NCBI GenBank assembly: GCA_026125795.1
Contig: JAHCKM010000005.1
Location: 124,001 to 188,000 of the forward strand
Length of the DNA stretch: 64,000 nt
Direction of reading: 5' to 3'
Source of the DNA: Burkholderiaceae bacterium
GTDB taxonomy: Bacteria; Pseudomonadota; Gammaproteobacteria; Burkholderiales; Burkholderiaceae_C
Made by a program: the position numbers and the translations under genes. The first letter of the stretch is position 1; each line of letters starts with the position of its first letter. The notes beneath the pieces were generated by a model. It searched no databases and was not told the DNA's origin. It was given only the letters and a program-made list of their open reading frames with translations. This document shows positions 53,175-64,000 of the stretch, one piece after another.

Positions 53175-53876
53175 ATGGCTCGACTGCCGCGCTTGTCGCT
53201 GGCCGGTGTTGCGCACTTGGTGCTGCTGCGGGGCCACAACGGCGAGGCGGTGTTCCGCGACAGCGAAGATCGCCAGGCGTTTCTCGATGCGCTGGAAGAC
53301 GCTTCGGCCCGGGAGCAAGTGGCCTTGCATGCGTACGCGCTGCCTGCAGACCGCGTTTGGCTGCTCTGTACGCCGGCCGAGGATCGAGGACTGAGCCGCG
53401 CGATGCAGGCCGTGGGTCGGCGCTTCGCATCGGCGTTCAACCGGCGGTATCGGCGCAGCGGCAGCGTGTGGGATGGTCGCTATCGGTCCACCGTGGTCGA
53501 GCCCGGTCGCACATTGCTCGACACCATGGTGTTCGTCGATCGGCTGCCGATTGACCCGGTCACCGCGGGAGGCGAGGGCACCACGCCTTCGCCCTGGTCC
53601 AGCGCGCGCCAGCACGTCGGCTTCGGCGGCCCCATTTCGCTGAAAGACACAGCCGAGTACTGGGCGCTTGGAAACACGCCATTCGAGAGGACTGCGGCAT
53701 ACCGGGCGCTCTTGAGCGAAGCGCCCTCGGAATCCCAGGCTGAACGGATCGCGGCCGCTGCGCACAAAGGCTGGGCCCTGGGCTCGACGGGTTTCGTTGA
53801 ATCGCTCCAAAGCCGGACGGCTAGACCGCTCAGACCGAGGAGACGAGGCCGTCCGCGACAGCTCTCGAGTGATTAA
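53175..53876 (+). CDS. RAYT/Y1-transposase-like protein with lost catalytic residues
   Basis: A 233-residue protein with the outline of REP-associated tyrosine transposases. HLVLLRGHNGEAVFRDSEDR (14-33), FLDALEDA, LHAYALPADRVWLLCTP (51-67), GSVWDGRYRS (97-106) and the closing WSSARQH (141-147) align with the family. The HUH metal site, normally NHVHLL, is here DRVWLL (59-64), so both histidines are gone. The expected tyrosine nucleophile region reads MVFVDRLPIDPV, with Phe120 where Tyr would stand. It is therefore probably a domesticated DNA-binding derivative. It lies ten bases after aroB and is followed directly by a REP-like palindrome. Confidence 0.72.
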   Translation: MARLPRLSLAGVAHLVLLRGHNGEAVFRDSEDRQAFLDALEDASAREQVALHAYALPADRVWLLCTPAEDRGLSRAMQAVGRRFASAFNRRYRRSGSVWDGRYRSTVVEPGRTLLDTMVFVDRLPIDPVTAGGEGTTPSPWSSARQHVGFGGPISLKDTAEYWALGNTPFERTAAYRALLSEAPSESQAERIAAAAHKGWALGSTGFVESLQSRTARPLRPRRRGRPRQLSSD

Positions 53877-53939
53877 TATGTCCCCAATTAATTTGCACCA
53901 TATCGGTTCTTGCCTTTAAAAGGAGTCTGACCCCTTTTA
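53872..53939. repeat. REP-like palindromic element next to the RAYT-like gene
   Basis: Two palindromic parts: ATTAAT flanking ATGTCCCCA (53872-53892, overlapping the stop codon of the RAYT-like gene) and a 23-base palindrome at 53917-53939 with arms TAAAAGGAGTC and GACCCCTTTTA (one mismatch). The composition is AT-rich compared with its surroundings. The GGGTC...GACCCC pattern resembles repeats I recall near RAYT genes in Betaproteobacteria; that link is from memory. Confidence 0.65.
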
Positions 53940-54004
53940 TTTGACTTGAGATGCTTGTTGCAGTGCAGTAGATTGGCGAGCAGGTTCTTAGGGAGTTGCC
54001 CACC

Positions 54005-58753
<4,749 letters not shown>

Positions 58754-58782
58754 TCAGAACTCAACCCGCAGCAAGAACGAAG

Positions 58783-60255
<1,473 letters not shown>

Positions 60256-60387
60256 TCAGGCGCCGGCACCCCGCCGGCGTCGCGCAGACACATCGGTTCA
60301 CAAGCCCGCGAGCGGGCGCGGGACTGCGGGTTTGCCCGTGCGTGCCACAATCCCCGCCGTCACGCTCTTCGCGGCGACTCCAAGCGC
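60256..60387. other. gltD-mlaF spacer with hairpins
   Basis: Contains an inverted CGCCGGC/GCCGGCG pair near 60262-60282 and GCCCGC/GCGGGC at 60304-60309 and 60312-60317. There is no U tract. This probably marks the boundary between the glt and mla operons. Confidence 0.4.
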
Positions 60388-61215
60388 ATGTCGCCCGCAT
60401 CCCGTTTGATCGACCACCCTTTCATCGAGATCGACCAGGTCACGTTCGGCTATGACGCGAGCCGCACGATCCTGCACGACGTGACCATGAAGTTCCAGCG
60501 TGGGAGGGTCACCGCGATCATGGGTGGTTCCGGCTGCGGAAAGACGACGCTTCTGCGCTTGATCGCCGGCGTGCATCCGGCGACCAAGGGCCGCGTGATT
60601 TTCGATGGCGAGCCGGTCAACACGCAGGACAAGGAGCAGCTCTATCGCTTGCGCCGGCGCCTCGGCATGCTGTTTCAGTTTGGCGCGCTGTTCACCGACC
60701 TGAGCGTGTTCGAGAACGTGGCATTTCCGCTGCGTGAGCACACCGATCTGTCGTTGACGATGATCCGCGACATCGTGCTGATGAAGCTCAACGCGGTCGG
60801 CCTGCGCGGCGCCGCCCACCTGCGCATCAGCGAGGTCTCGGGCGGCATGGCGCGGCGCATCGCGCTGGCGCGCGCGATCTCGCTCGACCCCGAGCTGATC
60901 ATGTACGACGAGCCGTTTGCCGGACTCGACCCGATCTCCATGGGCGTGGCGGCCAACCTGATCCGCCAGCTCAATGACGCCACGGGCTCCACGTCCCTGG
61001 TGGTGTCGCACGACGTGCAGGAGTGCTTCGAGATCGCCGACTACGCCTACCTGATGTCGTCGGGCGGCAAGGTCGTGGCGCATGGCACACCCGACGAGTT
61101 GCGCGACTCCGACGATCCCGAGGTGCGCCAGTTCATCCGCGGCGAGCCCGATGGCCCGGTGCGGTTTCACTATCCTGCCAAGCCATTCGCCGAGGACTTG
61201 GGGGTGCCGCCGTGA
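60388..61215 (+). CDS. mlaF: Phospholipid transport ATPase MlaF
   Basis: A 275-residue ABC ATPase of the Mla system. Walker A is GGSGCGKTTLL, signature SEVSGGMARRIALARAI and Walker B LIMYDEPFAGLDP, characteristic of MlaF. It energises lipid movement between the inner and outer membranes with MlaE and MlaD. The first codon lies within a typical extended N-terminus; other starts are possible. Confidence 0.95.
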   Translation: MSPASRLIDHPFIEIDQVTFGYDASRTILHDVTMKFQRGRVTAIMGGSGCGKTTLLRLIAGVHPATKGRVIFDGEPVNTQDKEQLYRLRRRLGMLFQFGALFTDLSVFENVAFPLREHTDLSLTMIRDIVLMKLNAVGLRGAAHLRISEVSGGMARRIALARAISLDPELIMYDEPFAGLDPISMGVAANLIRQLNDATGSTSLVVSHDVQECFEIADYAYLMSSGGKVVAHGTPDELRDSDDPEVRQFIRGEPDGPVRFHYPAKPFAEDLGVPP

Positions 61216-61282
61216 ACCTGCACAGGCGCGCGAAGGGCGAGCTTTCCCCCGCGGGGCCGGGGCGCAGCGCCAAGGAGGCTGC

Positions 61283-62065
61283 GTGACCGTTTGGATCGCG
61301 GCGATCGGTGCGCTGGTACTGCGCTGGGTGACGTCGCTGGGTCATGCCGCGTACTTCTTCGCCGACCTGATCCGCTTCTCGCCGACGGCGCTGCGTCGCT
61401 TCGGTCTGGTGGTCACCCAGGTGCACGCCATCGGCAACCGCTCGCTCGTCATCATCATGGCCTCGGGGATGGCGGTTGGCTTCGTTTTGGCGCTGCAGAT
61501 GTACTACGCGCTCGTCCGCTATGGCGCGGCCGAATCGCTCGGACTGGTGGTCAACCTGTCTTTGGTGCGGGAACTGGGTCCGGTCGTGACGGCGCTGTTG
61601 TTCGCGGGAAGGGCGGGCACCTCGCTGACCGCCGAGATCGGCCTGATGAAGGCGGGCGAGCAACTTTCCGCGATGGAGCTGATGGCGATCGACCCGCGCG
61701 CCCGCGTGCTGGCACCGCGCTTCATCGGCGGCATCGTGGCGATGCCCATCCTCGCGCTCTTGTTCTCGACCATCGGCATCATCGGCGCCTATATCGTGGC
61801 GGTGCTCATGATCGGCATCGACCCGGGCAACTTCTGGTCGATCCAGCAGACCGGCGTGGACATCTGGCGCGACGTTGGCAACGGTATCGTCAAGAGCGCC
61901 GTGTTTGGCGTGATCTGCACCGCCGTCGCGCTTTACCAGGGCTACGAGACCAAGGCCACACCTGAGGGCGTGGCCTATGCCACCACGCGCACGGTGGTGG
62001 TTTCGTCGCTGTCGGTGCTGGGAATGGACTTCATCCTCACGGCGCTCATGTTCTCGACGCCGTGA
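61283..62065 (+). CDS. mlaE: Phospholipid transport permease MlaE
   Basis: A 260-residue permease with five helices. IIMASGMAVGFVLALQMYYA, ELGPVVTALLFAGRAGTSLTAEIGLM and GYETKATPEGVAYATTRTVV are the MlaE/YrbE signatures. The GTG at 61283 is chosen because AAGGAG (61272-61277) lies just before it; the frame is open upstream. It pairs with MlaF. Confidence 0.94.
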   Translation: MTVWIAAIGALVLRWVTSLGHAAYFFADLIRFSPTALRRFGLVVTQVHAIGNRSLVIIMASGMAVGFVLALQMYYALVRYGAAESLGLVVNLSLVRELGPVVTALLFAGRAGTSLTAEIGLMKAGEQLSAMELMAIDPRARVLAPRFIGGIVAMPILALLFSTIGIIGAYIVAVLMIGIDPGNFWSIQQTGVDIWRDVGNGIVKSAVFGVICTAVALYQGYETKATPEGVAYATTRTVVVSSLSVLGMDFILTALMFSTP

Positions 62066-62161
62066 TTTCGAAAGGGACGAACTTGACTGCCCCCATGCTC
62101 GTGTTGCTCGCTGCCCCGAAGAGGGGTTCGGCCTCCTCGAGGCCGCTCGTCGGAGGCTGAG
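62066..62161. other. mlaE-mlaD spacer with dispersed GC motif
   Basis: This 96-base spacer includes the CCCCC...TGCTCGCTGCCCC motif (62090-62117) related to those at 499-530, 21085-21121 and 25850-25878. No gene is seen. Confidence 0.4.
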
Positions 62162-62674
62162 ATGCCCAAGAAGAACGTGGAAATGCTGGTCGGCCTGTTC
62201 GTCGTGCTCGGCATTGCAGCGCTGGTGTTCATCGCGTTGAAGGCCGCCAATCTGGGCAGCTTCGGCAACAACGGCGGCTACACGCTGCAGGCGCGTTTCG
62301 ACAACATCGGCAGCCTGAAGCCGCGTGCACCGGTGCGCAGCGCCGGCGTCACCGTGGGCCGCGTCATCTCGATCCGCCTGGATCCCAAGACCTACCAGGG
62401 CCTGGTCACGATGGAGATCCAGCACGGCTTGGAGTTTCCTCGCGACAGCTCGGCCAAGATCCTCACGGCCGGCCTGCTGGGTGACCAATACGTCGGTTTG
62501 GAGGCCGGCGGTGAAGAGAAGAACCTCGCTGCGGGTGACATGGTGACGCAGACGCAGTCGGCAGTGGTTCTCGAGAACCTGATCGGCCAGTTTCTCTTCA
62601 ACAAAGCGGCCGAAGCAGGCACGGCAGTGCCCCCGGCGCCGCCGCCGTTGCCAGCGCCGGGCACCAAAAAATGA
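62162..62674 (+). CDS. mlaD: MCE-domain phospholipid transport protein MlaD
   Basis: A 170-residue periplasmic protein with one N-terminal membrane anchor (about 8-27) and an MCE domain (about 40-120; RFDNIGSLKPRAPVRSAGV, GLLGDQYVGLEAGGEEKNL). Hexameric MlaD forms a lipid channel on MlaE. A Pro-rich tail ends the protein. It overlaps the next gene by four bases. Confidence 0.95.
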   Translation: MPKKNVEMLVGLFVVLGIAALVFIALKAANLGSFGNNGGYTLQARFDNIGSLKPRAPVRSAGVTVGRVISIRLDPKTYQGLVTMEIQHGLEFPRDSSAKILTAGLLGDQYVGLEAGGEEKNLAAGDMVTQTQSAVVLENLIGQFLFNKAAEAGTAVPPAPPPLPAPGTKK

Positions 62675-63405
62675 CGGGCTTGTGTCGTATCGCGCCTGCA
62701 GCGCTGACGATGTTGGTGCTGGGCGGTTGTGCCGCCCCGCCGGGCACACCCAATGATCCGCTCGAGGGTTTCAATCGGTCGATGTTCTCGTTCAACGAAG
62801 CGGTCGACAAAGCGGTGCTGAAGCCCGTGGCCACCGGCTACGAGAAAGTTGTGCCGCAGTTCGTCCGCGCCCGCATCGACAACTTCTTCGCCAACCTGGG
62901 TGATGCCTGGTCCGCCGTGAACCTCGTGCTGCAGGCCAAGCCGCAGCCGGCTCTCGAAACCGGCATGCGCTTTGTCTTCAACAGCACCCTGGGTCTGGGT
63001 GGGCTGTTCGATATCGCCGGTGAAGCCGGCATGGAACGCCGCAACGAAGACTTCGGTCAAACGCTCGGTTGGTGGGGCGTCGGTCCAGGTCCTTATCTGG
63101 TGCTGCCGATCCTGGGACCCTCCACGGTGCGCGACAGCGCGGCGCTGGCGGCTGACTTCCAGGCGGCGCCGACGGCCTGGTTCCAGGAACGCCGCGATCA
63201 GGTCGGGGTGACCGTGCTGCAGGTCGTCAGCACCCGTGCCCGCCTGCTGTCGGCCACGCGCATGATCGACGATATCGCACTCGACAAATACCTGCTCATT
63301 CGCGACGGTTTCCTGGTGCGCCGCCGCAACCAGGTCTACGACGGCAATCCGCCCGAGGAGCCGGAGCCCCCTGAAGAGGGATCGGAAGCCCCGCCCCCCA
63401 AGTGA
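62671..63405 (+). CDS. mlaA: Outer-membrane lipid asymmetry lipoprotein MlaA (VacJ)
   Basis: A 244-residue lipoprotein. The lipobox is VLGGC, followed by the diagnostic DPLEGFNRSMFSFNEAVD and later RNEDFGQTLGWWGVG and GPYLVLPILGPSTVRDS. It removes phospholipids from the outer leaflet and passes them to MlaC. In this lineage it lies inside the mla operon between mlaD and mlaC. The C-terminus is rich in Pro and Glu. Confidence 0.95.
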   Translation: MTGLCRIAPAALTMLVLGGCAAPPGTPNDPLEGFNRSMFSFNEAVDKAVLKPVATGYEKVVPQFVRARIDNFFANLGDAWSAVNLVLQAKPQPALETGMRFVFNSTLGLGGLFDIAGEAGMERRNEDFGQTLGWWGVGPGPYLVLPILGPSTVRDSAALAADFQAAPTAWFQERRDQVGVTVLQVVSTRARLLSATRMIDDIALDKYLLIRDGFLVRRRNQVYDGNPPEEPEPPEEGSEAPPPK

Positions 63406-63466
63406 ACTCGTGGGTATTGCAATGCGTTAAGGTTGGGCGGTCGGACACAAGACCTGAGGAAAGCAG

Positions 63467-64000
63467 ATGTTTCGCACTCTTGCCATCGCCATGACCTTGG
63501 GCGCCACATTGTCGATGGCGCAAGCCCAGCAAACAGCCGATGCCTTCGTGATGAAGCTATCGACCGAAGTCATCGACGCGGTCAAGGCCGACAAGGCCAT
63601 CCAGGCCGGCGATGTCGGCAAGATCCGCTCGCTGGTCGATTCAAAGGTGCTGCCCAACGTAAACCTGCAGCGCATGGTCATCAAGTCGGTCGGCCCGCCG
63701 TGGCGCAGCGCCACGCCCGAGCAGCAAACGCGGCTGACCGAGGAGTTCAAGACCTACCTCATCAACACCTACGCCGGTGCGCTGACACAGGTGCGCGACC
63801 AGACGGTCAAGCTGCGACCCGTGCGCGCCGGCAGCAACGCCAACGAGGTCGTCATCGGCACGGACGTGGTCAACAAGGGCGAGCCCATCCAACTCGACTA
63901 CCGGCTCGAGAAGGCCGGCGACTCGTGGAAGATCTACGACTTCAACGTGCTGGGCTTGTGGGCCACCGACAGCTTTCGCAGTCAGTTTGCGCGCGACCTG
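63467..64000 (+). CDS. mlaC: Phospholipid-binding protein MlaC, cut by window edge
   Basis: The first 178 residues of MlaC. A signal peptide (about 1-20, MAQA|QQTADAFV) leads to the MlaC fold with PNVNLQRMVIKSVGPPWRSA and YDFNVLGLWATDSFRSQFA. It shuttles phospholipid across the periplasm between MlaA and MlaD. GAGGAA precedes the ATG. The remaining C-terminal part lies beyond the right edge. Confidence 0.94.
   Translation, partial: MFRTLAIAMTLGATLSMAQAQQTADAFVMKLSTEVIDAVKADKAIQAGDVGKIRSLVDSKVLPNVNLQRMVIKSVGPPWRSATPEQQTRLTEEFKTYLINTYAGALTQVRDQTVKLRPVRAGSNANEVVIGTDVVNKGEPIQLDYRLEKAGDSWKIYDFNVLGLWATDSFRSQFARDL

Noticed and set aside
53175-53876. Active IS200/IS605 insertion sequence
   Set aside because: The catalytic residues are missing and no left or right IS ends are seen; only a REP-like palindrome follows.

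Overview
The window looks like a chromosomal segment of a high-GC Betaproteobacterium of the order Burkholderiales. The best guess is the Rubrivivax/Leptothrix/Methylibium group. This rests on gene order (mrcA-pilMNOPQ-aroK-aroB-gltBD-mla), a Burkholderia-type porin, strong G/C third-position preference and palindromic GC-rich spacers. No 16S is present, so the placement is inference. I recognise no tRNA, rRNA, CRISPR array, prophage or intact insertion sequence.

Layout. 1-6 kb: the start of an FAD-linked oxidase gene, a repeat-rich gap, a GntR/FCD regulator, and a divergent class V aminotransferase followed by a DctPQM-type TRAP transporter. Two identical 14-bp palindromes lie between regulator and aminotransferase. 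6-15 kb: one long minus-strand operon with an acyl-CoA ligase, a complete branched-chain-type ABC importer (LivG, H, M, K, F), a small unknown protein and a PaaK-like ligase; a divergent Crp/Fnr-type regulator lies upstream. 15-20 kb: a 5'-nucleotidase, a 7TM diguanylate cyclase and an orphan Lon-like AAA ATPase. 20-31.6 kb: a type II secretion cluster (gspG-H-I-J-K-L-M-N-D-E-F on minus, gspC divergent on plus). 31.6-37.7 kb: cobT, ilvA, a candidate anti-Shine-Dalgarno small RNA, an OsmC-like protein, coq7, a porin and a DUF3047-type lipoprotein. 37.8-43.6 kb: a dipeptide-type ABC transporter (two permeases, two ATPases, no binding protein), then lysA, lptM and cyaY. 43.6-53.2 kb: mrcA, divergent pilMNOPQ, aroK and aroB. 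53.2-64 kb: a RAYT-like gene that has lost its expected catalytic residues, a REP-like palindrome, gltBD and mlaFEDA with mlaC cut by the window edge.

How the genes work together. The liv operon appears to import an organic acid or amino-acid-like substrate and activate it as a CoA thioester with two ligases. The gsp and pil clusters build related envelope machines. mla genes maintain outer-membrane lipid asymmetry. aroK/aroB, lysA, ilvA and gltBD are housekeeping nitrogen and amino acid metabolism.

The least ordinary parts are the sRNA upstream of ilvA, the degenerate RAYT with its neighbouring palindrome, a block of seven consecutive hairpins between dctM and the PaaK-like gene, a MITE-like inverted-repeat element near the left edge, and a recurrent arrangement in which a -10-like hexamer sits 6-10 nt before a start codon with no ribosome binding site, suggesting leaderless mRNAs.
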